Shown here: one piece after another, positions 51,202 to 59,810 of the stretch | How positions within the stretch are numbered: the first letter of the stretch is position 1 | Layout: each line of letters begins with the position of its first letter | DNA from: DASZWJ01 sp963813895 | GTDB taxonomy: Bacteria; Pseudomonadota; Gammaproteobacteria; JAURND01 | Reading direction: 5' to 3' | Assembly (NCBI GenBank): GCA_963813895.1 | Contig: CAWFAS010000005.1 | Location: 62,001 to 126,000 of the forward strand | DNA: 64,000 nt | Notes under the pieces: generated by a model | Database searches by the model: none | Told to the model about the DNA's origin: nothing | The model's input: only the letters and a program-made list of their open reading frames with translations | Program-made: the position numbers and the translations under genes

Positions 51202-51642
51202 ATGAAGAAATGTAAGAAATTAGGTCTGTTATTAGTTGCTGCGCTATTTGCTTCCCCTCTTTTTTGTAATGTTGCTTTTGGGGATCTGGCCCGCATAAAT
51301 GCCACAATACCAAATGAAGCTAATTACAACTGGGTAGAATTATGGGTTTCTGGTTATAATGGGCCACGCCCTGTATGTGGGACACAGTTGCCTGCGGGAA
51401 CGGGAATAAAAGTTGAAAAAAATCAAGGGCCATTCGATGCATGCGTGCCTGGGGGTCCGGGGCCTGGCAACACCATACCAGACAGATTTTACATCGACGT
51501 GCGTTATCCAAATCGCCACATGCCTGATGAGTCTATACAAGTGCATAATCCAAATTTATTATCTACTTGTAAGATAAACCTACTTTTTCCGGATAATTGG
51601 ACCGGGGAAATCCATGCATCTCCTACTAATTGTGCGCCATGA
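51202..51642 (+). CDS. Small secreted four-cysteine protein, hypothetical
   Basis: 146 residues from ATG 51202 (an in-frame ATG at 51190 would add four). Signal peptide KKLGLLLVAALFASPLFCNV with cleavage likely near AFG-D. The mature protein has four cysteines (PVCGT, DACVPG, STCKIN, TNCAP) and is Pro/Gly/Asn rich with few helices. It appears distantly related to the protein at 50079-50537 by cysteine order and flanking residues. No enzyme motif. Function unknown; export to periplasm or beyond is inferred from the signal peptide. Confidence 0.7.
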   Translation: MKKCKKLGLLLVAALFASPLFCNVAFGDLARINATIPNEANYNWVELWVSGYNGPRPVCGTQLPAGTGIKVEKNQGPFDACVPGGPGPGNTIPDRFYIDVRYPNRHMPDESIQVHNPNLLSTCKINLLFPDNWTGEIHASPTNCAP

Positions 51643-51664
51643 TCTGTAGTTCCCCACTAGAAAT

Positions 51665-51695
51665 AAACCTTGCGGTTTGGATAACGCAAGGTTTG
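51665..51695. terminator. Hairpin after the secreted-protein gene
   Basis: AAACCTTGCG pairs with CGCAAGGTTT across a nine-base loop, 23 bases after the stop codon. It lacks a T-run, so intrinsic termination is uncertain. Confidence 0.35.
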
Positions 51696-51775
51696 TAACT
51701 CAAGTCAATTCGAGCGAATATGTTTTCTCCCTACTAGGAGTGAAAGAAGCAATTATTAATTCAATATACCCGATA

Positions 51776-52036
51776 CACTTAGGATTTCGGTGTTAGAGTA
51801 GTCCAGCTTGTGCTGAGATTTGTCCGATCTTCAATCGCAAAAACTCGAAATAAGAATAACCGACATAGTCGTCCCGGCAGGAAGCCGGGATCCAGGGCGC
51901 AGGAAGCGAAACTTTCACATCCTGTGAACTGGATCCCGGCTTCCTGCCGGGACGACAAGTCGACTATTCCTGTCCCGCGGGATTCAGTTAAGGTATTGGC
52001 TTTTTAACATCACGTTTTTACTCAATCAGATCGAAC
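51776..52036. repeat. Second copy of the 3869-4053 palindrome, core inverted, with a nested repeat inserted
   Basis: The left arm CACTTAGGATTTCGGTGTTA, through GCTTGTGCTGAGATTTGT, matches the copy at 3869. The core then runs as CCGATCTTCAATCG and CTCGAAATAAGAATAAC, the reverse complement of the first copy's core. At about 51861-51963 an R3-like palindrome (GTCGTCCCGGCAGGAAGCCG with its inverse) interrupts it; the core resumes at CTATTCCTGT and ends ACTCAATCAGATCGAACA. The right outer arm is missing. Between 52037 and 52141 are two small hairpins and no gene. Confidence 0.8.
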
Positions 52037-52250
52037 ACAAATTTGTAGGAACAAATTTGAACGCGACAGCAGCCCGAAGGGTGAAGTACAGGATGTACTT
52101 CATAAATCGATCTACTGGAAAAGATAAAAAAATCTTATAGTATGTCAACGATCCAACTTTCACTTATAGGTTATCAAATCGCAGATTGGTGTGATAAAAG
52201 CGCAGCAGAGGCAGATTTAGTTATCAAATTAGTCAATGCTTCATCTATAG

Positions 52251-52442
52251 TATCTGATAAATAAATATCACTTCGAAAATCTGGTGGAAGTGGAGGATAC
52301 TGGAAATGGTTTATTACTGCGACCCATCAAACAACCGCGGGCGGGATGGGAGTCAGCCTTTAAAACAGTCGCTGGCGCTGATCAAGATGAGCTGATAGAA
52401 ATGCCTGGCTCAGAATGGGATGAGAACGAATGGGAATGGTAA
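52251..52442 (+). pseudogene. mazE: MazE/AbrB-type antitoxin remnant, N-terminus lost
   Basis: An open stretch without start codon encodes HFENLVEVEDTGNGLLLRPI, then KQPRAGWESAFKTVAGADQD and ends GSEWDENEWEW. The GLLLRPIKQPRAGWESAF stretch and acidic tryptophan tail match the toxin-binding C-terminus of MazE-like antitoxins. The DNA-binding AbrB half that should precede it is absent or scrambled. The short frame MSTIQLSLIGYQIADWCDKS from 52142 may be its degenerate remains, but I cannot show that. The stop is two bases before the mazF start, the normal operon arrangement. Confidence 0.7.
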
Positions 52443-52444
52443 TT

Positions 52445-52649
52445 ATGGAGCGTTTTGATATTTATCTAGTATCATTAGATCCAACGGTTGGTTCAGAAAT
52501 TAAAAAAAAACCGCCCCTGCGTTATCATCTCTCCTAACGAAATGTCTGTGTTAAAGACAGCTATAGTTGCACCCATGACTACTAAAGGATTCCATTTTCC
52601 GACTAGAATTCCGCTAACTTTCCAAAATAAAAAAGGACAAAATATCTAA
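52445..52649 (+). pseudogene. mazF: MazF/PemK-family toxin gene, frameshifted in a nine-A run and truncated
   Basis: ATG at 52445 gives MERFDIYLVSLDPTVGSEIK, the canonical MazF start (an mRNA endonuclease). At 52502-52510 a run of nine A shifts the frame; in the next frame it continues RPCVIISPNEMSVLKTAIVA and PMTTKGFHFPTRIPLTFQNK, clearly MazF, then stops after KKGQNI at 52649. About 30 C-terminal residues are missing; the sequence passes into ankyrin-repeat coding near 52640. The toxin is probably inactive unless slippage at the A run restores the frame, and even then it lacks its end. Confidence 0.85.
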
Positions 52650-53779
52650 TTGAAAAGAACGCTAACCTTAATCATGTTGCGAAAAACCAAATCACTCCTC
52701 TGATGCAAGCTTCAGCTAGATATGCAAATCTCCAATTAGTTAATTTATTAATCAAGAGTGGTGCAAATTTGAATTCACGTTCGAAATGGGGCGAAACCGC
52801 TTTACAAATTGCAGCGCAGGGTGCTGAGTGGGGAGTATTCAAAGCGCTCTGCGAGGCAAATGCAGATGTAACTCTGGCTGATAATGGTGGTTGCACCGCC
52901 TTACATTGGGTGGCACAAGGTAAATACGAAGAAGGAATAATTAGTTTGATCGAGAGAAATGCAAATGTCAATGCAATGAATTCGCGAGGGGAAGTTCCCT
53001 TATCAATGTTAATTTCATCAACAATTAGAGATCCAAACATAAGTCTCCGTTGCCTTAAACGATTGCTTGCGGCCGGCGCTGATCGTAGCCTGGCTGAAAA
53101 AGAATCCGGCAAGATTCTTAATTGGTTGCTTGAGCAAGGCGTGAGCAAAAAAGATGTTTATAAATTCCTGATGGAACGAATAGCAGAGCTAAGCAACAAC
53201 GTCATTAAGTCGCTGAATCATGCAATTGAATCTTTAAATGATGAAGTAAAGCATGCTTCAGAAAATTTGAAGGATGATCCAGAAAATTTGCATCAACATC
53301 TGCTGGCGTTATCAAAAAAGATGAATATTTTAGCTGAAGTCATTCTGCCGAATACCCTGAAATTGATGGCAGAGAAACTGCCAGAAGAAAAAAAGAAAGA
53401 AAAAATAACCAGTGTTTTTAACTCTAGCAGTGCTTTTATGAATGATAATAAAAAAATTAGCAACTCTCAACCAAGTCAGGAAGCCTTGTCCTTTCAGCAG
53501 CTTTATTCTGTGCTTATGCCATTTTCTGAATTTAAAAAAATTACTGAAGAAATAAAAAATAAAAGCCCGGATAATAACAAAGAAGTAGTTAGAAATTCTT
53601 TGGCCAAATCATTGTCTGAAATCCAAAAAATTTTAGTATTAAAACAAATATCCCTCAATTGCACAGATAAACAAGATGATGAAACCAATAAGAAAATTAA
53701 GCAGGCTTTGGCAGAAGTTGCTCGCCATAAAGAACTTCTAAAAGATGAAGACTGCATACTCGAAGCGTTTAAAATTTAA
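52631..53779 (+). pseudogene. Ankyrin-repeat protein, 5'-truncated and joined to mazF remnant
   Basis: The frame is open from 52631, but the first ATG is at 52703 (358 residues). Codons before it already encode an ankyrin unit: YLIEKNANLNHVAKNQITPL, followed by MQASARYANLQLVNLLIKSG. So coding extends upstream of any start codon and the 5' part has been lost. About four ankyrin repeats remain (to residue 130), then a long helical region (about 145-355) with coiled coils. Ankyrin proteins are typical host-directed effectors in this bacterial group. The MQASA start could still be used. The last residues, LEAFKI, are encoded by a sequence resembling the palindrome arm at 60041. Confidence 0.72.
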
Positions 53780-53952
53780 GTCTTGGCCAGATAATATTTA
53801 GCTGTAGCAATAGCCACTGGGGAGTGAAATTGTTCAAGATTTACAGAATAAGCAGAAGAAGCTACATCGCTGCTTTCTCTATAAAATTTAACTGAATAAG
53901 GATATTCCGGTGAATCGTAAATTAAAAAATATGATTTAAAATAGTTTGATTG
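53776..53952 (-). pseudogene. C-terminal coding remnant of an unknown protein
   Basis: The minus strand is open for 58 codons with no start codon, encoding YFLIYDSPEYPYSVKFYRES and SSAYSVNLEQFHSPVAIATA followed by KYYLAKT and a stop. Composition is protein-like. It is cut upstream by a stop and overlaps the ankyrin gene's stop by three bases. I do not recognise it. Confidence 0.4.
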
Positions 53953-53982
53953 CTAACGCTGTTTTTCTAGTACTCCACCAGT

Positions 53983-56900
53983 TTAACTGTGACCTTGATC
54001 GAGAGTTGCAACACTATCTTGGATGAGCCCCACCCGCGGGCTATTGTCAGTTTCCTGATTTCGTGGTTGACGGGGAGAATAGTTAAAAGCCGGAGAATAA
54101 TTGTATTGATTTTTAAGGTCGAACGGCGATAGCCTAGGGTCAACAAAAAGATCGCTGGAAATTTTCTCAGTAAGAATATTTATATTATTTGTGTCGGCTA
54201 AAAATGAAACTTCATTTTTAACCAGCGATTCCATAGAACGGAAAAGACCTCGTCTATCAAAGCTATTCCTGCAATTTATAAGCACAATGGCCATATTGGC
54301 GCTGGCTCTTTGCAAATCTTGAGGCGTGGCCTCTGGATATTGTTTGGCAAGGGAACAGCGGCAACAAAAAGCAATGTACTTGGGAGATTTAGAAAAACTA
54401 TCGTTATCAATCATATGCTTCAACATAATAGAAGTTATGTGCAAAGGATTTTTCAATTTGTAGGGACCAAGTTGAATTAACTCTTTAAGATAATCAGAAA
54501 ATTTATTGCCTTCACTGGGTATTTCCAAAAAATAATTTTGTAAAAATTTAGTCATATTTTGCGCAGCCTCTTGATTATAATATGCACCAAACCTAGCATT
54601 TAGATGAGCCAGACAGAAGTGGTAAATAATACTTTCTGCTGCGGGATTCGAAAATAACTTAGACTTATGCGCTTTATATTCAATGCTTTGTTCCATCGTT
54701 TTATAGTGATGGCACAAGTCAAGGTGGGTCCCAGTTTTAAAAAGCTCGTCAAAATAAGATTCCAAATAATCATCAAGATCGTCATCATCATAAGGCTCAT
54801 TTTTCTCACCGATATAATAAGGAATTAATGAATTTTTCTCTACAAGACTATATTTTAGCAACCTCTTGAGAAAATGACTGACATCTTTATAAGAATCAGG
54901 CAATTGTACCGGAAATGCTCCCAGCTTTAGCCAAAAATCTAATAGAGCAGCATCTTCTTTATTTAGTGTAAAATCGAAGGCATCTTCTCCAGATTTTTTA
55001 AAACCCATACTGACAGAAGTAAGCAGAAAAGGATTAAAATTTTGAGAATAACCAGGTAGTTTAATGGATATTTCAACTTTCGTAGTTTCGTCAGTAAAAT
55101 TCAAATAGCCCTGATCTAAAGTTCCCGGATTACTGCAGGTAAATCCGATTTTTTTGAGGGCAGCCTGTACGTTTCCTAGTTTTTCTGGACATTCTCGCAA
55201 ATCGATAGTCACATCCATATCATCGGCAATAAAACATTTTTCGCCCAGTACAGCATACGCTGCCAATTCTAAAATAAAGCTGCTGCGCAGGGTTAGTTCG
55301 ATTTCAGGGTCATTAAGACTTTCTTGTAATTCTGCTAATTTGTTTAAGCCACGTCTTTGCCAAGCGTTAAGCTGAAGATCACTAGACTTCAATTCACATC
55401 GCAGGTCCTGGGCAGGCTCAGACGGCAATGCTGCAGCTTTCCCAGGGGGTTCGGCGCTTTTAAAATCGTCAGCGGCTGTGGATTTGAATTCAATCAGTGA
55501 ATCATGTGCTGGATAAGTCGATACCGCCTCCGCTATATTCTTGGATTTTTTTTCATCAGGCGACTTTAACGCTTCACTGGTTATTCGGGATTCTTGAGTT
55601 AAACCGGCAAAGAAGGTGAGTCTAGGTCTTTCTATAAAAGACTCAAAGCTATCAGAGTCTTGAACCGATTTTCTCTTGCGGTCTGCTAGTAATTTTTCTG
55701 AAGACACATCAGATAAATTTTCAGTCGCAGCAATGCTGGCGCCATTACCTGTGCTTGACAAGTTTCGCGGTGATTCGGGGGCAATAAATTCTTGTTGGTT
55801 GTTATTAGACTGAAGATTGTTAGGCTGGAGATTATACGAGACTTGAAAGTTGAGCCGCTCTTCTTCCTTGCTCAGAATATTTTGCTTATCTTCCTTGCTA
55901 TCTTCGAGCTGATCGTAGGTTTTTATTTCAGGATCGTTATTTTGAATAGCTATGACTTGCGCTTGGCTGGCTTCTAAATTAAATGGAGCCAATAAATCTC
56001 TCTTAGGTTTGTTTTTTAAATCCCCGCAAAATCCTTCCGCTGTTTTGTTAGCTTTTTCTACAGCTAATTCCCTTAAGGAAATTTCGCCAAGACCTCCATT
56101 TTTAACCGATTCAGAATACCAATGTGCCGCTATATCCAGATTTTTATCAACGCCATCGCCATTTGCATAACGCCTAGCTAGTTCAAATTGGGCAGCCACA
56201 TCTCCAGATGATGCGCAAATCTTCTCGGGAAGAAGGCTCAAGGCGCTTTTTGCTTTCTCATTTCCTTGTGCGGCAGCCAATTGATACCATTTGGCAGCTT
56301 CTTTATAATCTTGAATTACTTCTTGTCCTTCACCAAGTTTATACTGCGTTTCCGCATCTGTTAATTCTAAAGGATCAGGCAAAATCTGCTGTTTAAATTC
56401 TTGCTTTGATTCTATTGAGGATGGAGTGTTAATACGTCCCTGAACAGGTAAAGAGCGCTTTTCTTTCGCATCTTTTGCCTTCTCTAGCTTTTCAGAGAGT
56501 GCGCTAAGATCGCTTTGTGCTTTGTTGTCTCCTTTTGCAGCAGCCAGTTTATACCAGTTAGCCGCTTCTTTATAATCTTGAGCTACTCCCCACCCTTTTT
56601 CATAGCACATACCAAGTGCGCGGTGTGCTTCTAAATGCCCTTGCCCTGCAGCCTTTACATACCATTTAAAAGCCTTATGGTAATCCCGTTGCACCCCCTC
56701 TGCTTGTTCATAGAATATGCCAAGGTTGTATTGTGCCGCTAAACTACCTTGCTCTGCAGCCTGGCTATACCACTTAATAGCCTCTTTATAATCTTTAGGT
56801 ATTCCCCATCCATATTTATAGCAAGTACCAAGTTGAGTTTTTGCTGCGGCAAATCCTTGCTCAGCAGACCGCTGATACCACGTAAAAGCCTCATTATAAT

Positions 56901-57810
56901 CTTGAGATATCCCTTCCCCGTTTCCATAGCACATACCTAATTGATATTGCGCCTCTGCCACCCCTTGGTCTGCGGAGCGTTTAGACCACTTAAAAACCTC
57001 TTTAGAATCTTTTTCTACACCTTCTCCATTTTCATAACACTGGCTAAGGTTGTATTGTGCTGACGCCTGTCCTTGCTCTGCAGCCAATTTATATAACCTC
57101 GCAGCCTCTTTATAATCTGTGTCTACTCCTTGTCCTATTTGATACCAAGTCCCAAGTTTGTATTGTGCAAATGCCTGCCCTTGCTCTGCGGCCAATTTAT
57201 ATAACCTCGCAGCCTCTTTATGATCTTTATTTACCCCTGCTCCAGTTTCATAGCAACAACCAAGTTTGATCTGTGCAGATACATTGCCTTGCTTTGCAGC
57301 CAATGTATATAATCTCGCAGCCTCTTTATGATCTTTATTTACCCCTGCTCCAGTTTCATAGCAACAACCAAGTTTGATCTGTGCAGATACATTGCCTTGC
57401 TTTGCAGCCAATGTATATAATCTCGCAGCCTCTTTATGATCTTTATTTACCCCTGCTCCAGTTTCATAGCAACAACCAAGTTTGATCTGTGCAGATACAT
57501 TGCCTTGCTTTGCAGCCAATGTATATAATCTCGCAGCCTCTTTATAATCTTTATTTACCCCTTCTCCAGTTTCATAGCAAACACCTAGGGCAAGTTGGGC
57601 CTGGTTAAGTCCTTGCTCTGCAGCCAATCTAAACCATTTAACAGCCTCTTGATAATCTTGAGGAACTTCTTTTCCACTACAGTAGGCAACGCCAAGGTTG
57701 TATTGCTCCCTAGCATCTCTTAAGGCCATCATCCTTTGAGTTGAAATTTTTTTCTCAAGCTTCGTATCAGTCATAAAAATCTCTTTAATAGAACTTTCAA
57801 AAGTAGTCAA
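53983..57810 (-). CDS. Sel1-repeat protein with a nucleotidyltransferase-like domain
   Basis: 1,275 residues. About 30-470 is a run of some twelve Sel1 (TPR-like) repeats of 36 residues, pattern AAxxYxLAAxQGxxxAQxxLGxxYexGxGV; a few degenerate repeats follow to about 590. A Ser/Glu/Asn-rich linker covers about 600-830. About 830-1000 resembles a polymerase-beta-type nucleotidyltransferase: helix plus FIADDMDVTIDLREC (about 858-872), the DxD of the catalytic strand, and KVEISIK (about 909-915) for a third acid. The rest is helical. The usual GS or GG motif before the acids is not obvious. Three tandem repeats are identical at DNA level. Function unknown; a host-directed role is inferred from the Sel1 repeats. 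Confidence 0.82.
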   Translation of the reverse strand: MTTFESSIKEIFMTDTKLEKKISTQRMMALRDAREQYNLGVAYCSGKEVPQDYQEAVKWFRLAAEQGLNQAQLALGVCYETGEGVNKDYKEAARLYTLAAKQGNVSAQIKLGCCYETGAGVNKDHKEAARLYTLAAKQGNVSAQIKLGCCYETGAGVNKDHKEAARLYTLAAKQGNVSAQIKLGCCYETGAGVNKDHKEAARLYKLAAEQGQAFAQYKLGTWYQIGQGVDTDYKEAARLYKLAAEQGQASAQYNLSQCYENGEGVEKDSKEVFKWSKRSADQGVAEAQYQLGMCYGNGEGISQDYNEAFTWYQRSAEQGFAAAKTQLGTCYKYGWGIPKDYKEAIKWYSQAAEQGSLAAQYNLGIFYEQAEGVQRDYHKAFKWYVKAAGQGHLEAHRALGMCYEKGWGVAQDYKEAANWYKLAAAKGDNKAQSDLSALSEKLEKAKDAKEKRSLPVQGRINTPSSIESKQEFKQQILPDPLELTDAETQYKLGEGQEVIQDYKEAAKWYQLAAAQGNEKAKSALSLLPEKICASSGDVAAQFELARRYANGDGVDKNLDIAAHWYSESVKNGGLGEISLRELAVEKANKTAEGFCGDLKNKPKRDLLAPFNLEASQAQVIAIQNNDPEIKTYDQLEDSKEDKQNILSKEEERLNFQVSYNLQPNNLQSNNNQQEFIAPESPRNLSSTGNGASIAATENLSDVSSEKLLADRKRKSVQDSDSFESFIERPRLTFFAGLTQESRITSEALKSPDEKKSKNIAEAVSTYPAHDSLIEFKSTAADDFKSAEPPGKAAALPSEPAQDLRCELKSSDLQLNAWQRRGLNKLAELQESLNDPEIELTLRSSFILELAAYAVLGEKCFIADDMDVTIDLRECPEKLGNVQAALKKIGFTCSNPGTLDQGYLNFTDETTKVEISIKLPGYSQNFNPFLLTSVSMGFKKSGEDAFDFTLNKEDAALLDFWLKLGAFPVQLPDSYKDVSHFLKRLLKYSLVEKNSLIPYYIGEKNEPYDDDDLDDYLESYFDELFKTGTHLDLCHHYKTMEQSIEYKAHKSKLFSNPAAESIIYHFCLAHLNARFGAYYNQEAAQNMTKFLQNYFLEIPSEGNKFSDYLKELIQLGPYKLKNPLHITSIMLKHMIDNDSFSKSPKYIAFCCRCSLAKQYPEATPQDLQRASANMAIVLINCRNSFDRRGLFRSMESLVKNEVSFLADTNNINILTEKISSDLFVDPRLSPFDLKNQYNYSPAFNYSPRQPRNQETDNSPRVGLIQDSVATLDQGHS
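57216..57539. repeat. Three tandem copies of a 108-bp unit inside the Sel1 gene
   Basis: Units begin at 57216, 57324 and 57432 (CTTTATGATCTTTATTTACC), each 108 bp or 36 codons. They are nearly identical in DNA; the first unit looks divergent only at neighbouring edges. Other Sel1 repeats of the gene differ at many positions. Confidence 0.92.
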
Positions 57811-57980
57811 AAAAATAAATCACTTAATAGTTTAATTATAAATTAAATTAATTAAGGATAGATTAATTCCGAGATGAGCTTCACATATAGGTTTGCCCTT
57901 TTGAAAATAGCTCCCTTGTGTTACCAGCACTTGGGGGCTATACCCTTAATTATCTGCTTATGTATTTTGGATACAGGCTT

Positions 57981-58618
57981 TTAAGGATTATATTAGATTA
58001 ATGTATTAGTTGATTTCTCCGGCTCTTGCTGAGAAGTAGGGCTGGTAGAGATTGAGGATAATAATGGCATTGATGAGGGAGGGGGAGGGAAGGTTGATTG
58101 CGGAGCGACATAACTTATAGAAGGGAGGGATCAGCAAAGTCTTTAAGGTCACGGCATCAGCACCTGGCGGTATGGATAAACGCGTCCCATTTGGCCAATG
58201 CAAGATAAAACCATGGGTAGCCGGCCGTGAAGCGGCTGTATCTTCTGGATGCAACTTTACGGGGAGTAAGGTGGGAGATTTTTTTTTGCTTAGATTTAAT
58301 CTATTGCGGTGGTACATAAACTGGCCATAGACCAATGACCTACTTTGGCAGAACTCGTGTTGAGGAATTCCGCTGACCTCCCATTCCTGCATGATCGCTG
58401 GCCAGTTGACTGGCTGGGGAGGGTTTTGGAAAGATGAAGAGATTGATTTACTCGCCTTCGCTGAGGCGGGTTGCTGATTGGTTGGTTTCATTGATTTTGT
58501 GCTTTTTCGGACAATGAAAAAAGGGGTCAAGTATTCACCAGCTCTTCTTCTTCCAGTCAAATGTCTCAGCAAGAGCCAGAAAAATCAACTAATACATTAA
58601 ACCCAACATGATCCTTAA
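57981..58618. mobile_element. IS66-related remnant between 54-bp inverted repeats
   Basis: The left end 57981-58034 (TTAAGGATTATATTAGATTA and on through GGCTCTTGCTGAGA) is matched in inverse at 58564-58618 with several mismatches. The 638-bp unit contains a single IS66 accessory-like gene and no transposase. The ends do not resemble the GTAAGCG ends I recall for IS66, so a hitch-hiking non-autonomous element is possible. Confidence 0.6.
58006..58494 (-). pseudogene. IS66-family accessory protein TnpA-like, altered C-terminus
   Basis: From ATG 58494 the frame gives 162 residues. NWPAIMQEWEVSGIPQHEFC (about 27-46) and GQFMYHRNRLNLSKKKS match the IS66 TnpA N-terminal domain; HGFILHWPNGTRLSIPPGAD and AVTLKTLL match the end of normal TnpA proteins. 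After that the frame runs on for about 40 residues (IPPFYKLCRSAINLPSPS) where a normal gene stops and tnpB begins, so the 3' part is foreign or frame-shifted. The frame also extends upstream to 58572 (MLRHLTGRRRAG). tnpB and tnpC are absent, so it cannot transpose alone. Confidence 0.7.
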
Positions 58619-58769
58619 AAAACCCACATGGTCAAAAGCGCTATCTCTCGCCGCTATCAAAGAAATTAAAATCAGCAATTAAAAAATATTGTTAAAAAAT
58701 ATTTGACTTGAGCCTTTAAAAAACTATAATTGCACACACTAAAATAATATTAAATATTAGAGGCAGCTT

Positions 58770-59711
58770 ATGGTAGAGGAGAAAAATGAGGAAATTAAAA
58801 AGACTTCTTCAACTAAAATAATAGAAAATACGAACAATTCACCGAGCAACAATCACAATTCTTTTTTTTCATCATCAATCCCGCCCTCTTCAAGTGCAGC
58901 CAGCAATAATTCTAGTAGTTCCTCCTATACTTCTTCTACTTCCACCAGTTTCCCTCTTGAGACAAAAACAACCTCTACTAAACGAAACCCTAATACCCAA
59001 TTAGGGATTTCTTGTTTTTATGGTTATGATGGCAATGAAAAAAATGTTGAAAAAGCATTAGATTTCCTTAAATTAGCGGTGAGCGAAGGTGATGCGGAAG
59101 GTCAATGTTGTTTAGCGTATTGCTACCGATTTGGTAAAGGTGTTCAAAAGAATAAGCAAGAAGCAATACGTTTATATAAGTTAGCCGCGGATCAAGGCTA
59201 TGCGAAAGCTCAATATCAATTGGGGCACATGTGTGAAGAAGGATTCGGATGTAAAAAAAATCCTAAAGAGGCAATACGTTTATATCAATTAGCTGCGAAT
59301 CAAGGCTATGTGAAAGCTCAATATTCTTTAGGACTTTGTTATAGCAATGCTACAAATGGTGTTGAAATAAATCATAAGGAAGCCGTATCTTTATATACAT
59401 CAGCTGCAGAGAAAGGCCATGCGGCAGCTCAATATGAATTGGGGCAGTATTTTGCGCTTGGGTATTTGGTTAGGGCTAAGAAAGATTATAAGGAAGCAAG
59501 ACACTGGTATAATTTAGCAGCTAAACAAGGCTTTGCAGATGCACAAAATGAATTAGGGAACTACTATCGGCATGGTTTTGGTGTCATAAAAGATCCTAAT
59601 GAAGCAAGATACTGGTATAGCTTAGCGGCTGCTCAAGGAAATATAAATGCTCAAAGTAACTTGCAAGATCTCGAGATAGGAAACGACTATTCAAATTTTC
59701 GTACTCCTTAG
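58770..59711 (+). CDS. Sel1-repeat protein with Ser/Asn-rich N-terminus
   Basis: 313 residues. The first 75 are low complexity (SSSIPPSSSAASNNSSSSSY, then TSSTSTSF) without a signal peptide. About 78-305 holds six or seven Sel1 repeats (AIRLYKLAADQGYAKAQYQL, ARHWYNLAAKQGFADAQNEL). Repeats are most like those at 60118-63942 and 53983-57810, suggesting a local paralogous group. ATG preceded by AGAGGCAG. Sel1 repeats mediate protein-protein contact; the partner is unknown. After the stop, 59714-59800 reads in one frame as LANALYLGKCCITQ and QKAFLKCFVK, possibly the remnant of one more repeat. Confidence 0.85.
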   Translation: MVEEKNEEIKKTSSTKIIENTNNSPSNNHNSFFSSSIPPSSSAASNNSSSSSYTSSTSTSFPLETKTTSTKRNPNTQLGISCFYGYDGNEKNVEKALDFLKLAVSEGDAEGQCCLAYCYRFGKGVQKNKQEAIRLYKLAADQGYAKAQYQLGHMCEEGFGCKKNPKEAIRLYQLAANQGYVKAQYSLGLCYSNATNGVEINHKEAVSLYTSAAEKGHAAAQYELGQYFALGYLVRAKKDYKEARHWYNLAAKQGFADAQNELGNYYRHGFGVIKDPNEARYWYSLAAAQGNINAQSNLQDLEIGNDYSNFRTP

Positions 59712-59810
59712 AAGATCTTGCCAACGCGCTTTATTTAGGGAAATGTTGTATCACGCAAGATATACAAAAAGCTTTTCTCAAGTGCTTCGTTAAGTATTTT
59801 ACCAAAATTC

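Noticed and set aside
51810..52007. 65-codon plus-strand frame.
   Set aside because: It runs through two nested palindromic repeats and has no protein-like features.
59712..59810. Extra Sel1 repeat after the stop of the gene at 58770.
   Set aside because: LANALYLGKCC and QKAFLKCF are suggestive but too short and out of a usable frame, so they are only mentioned with that gene.
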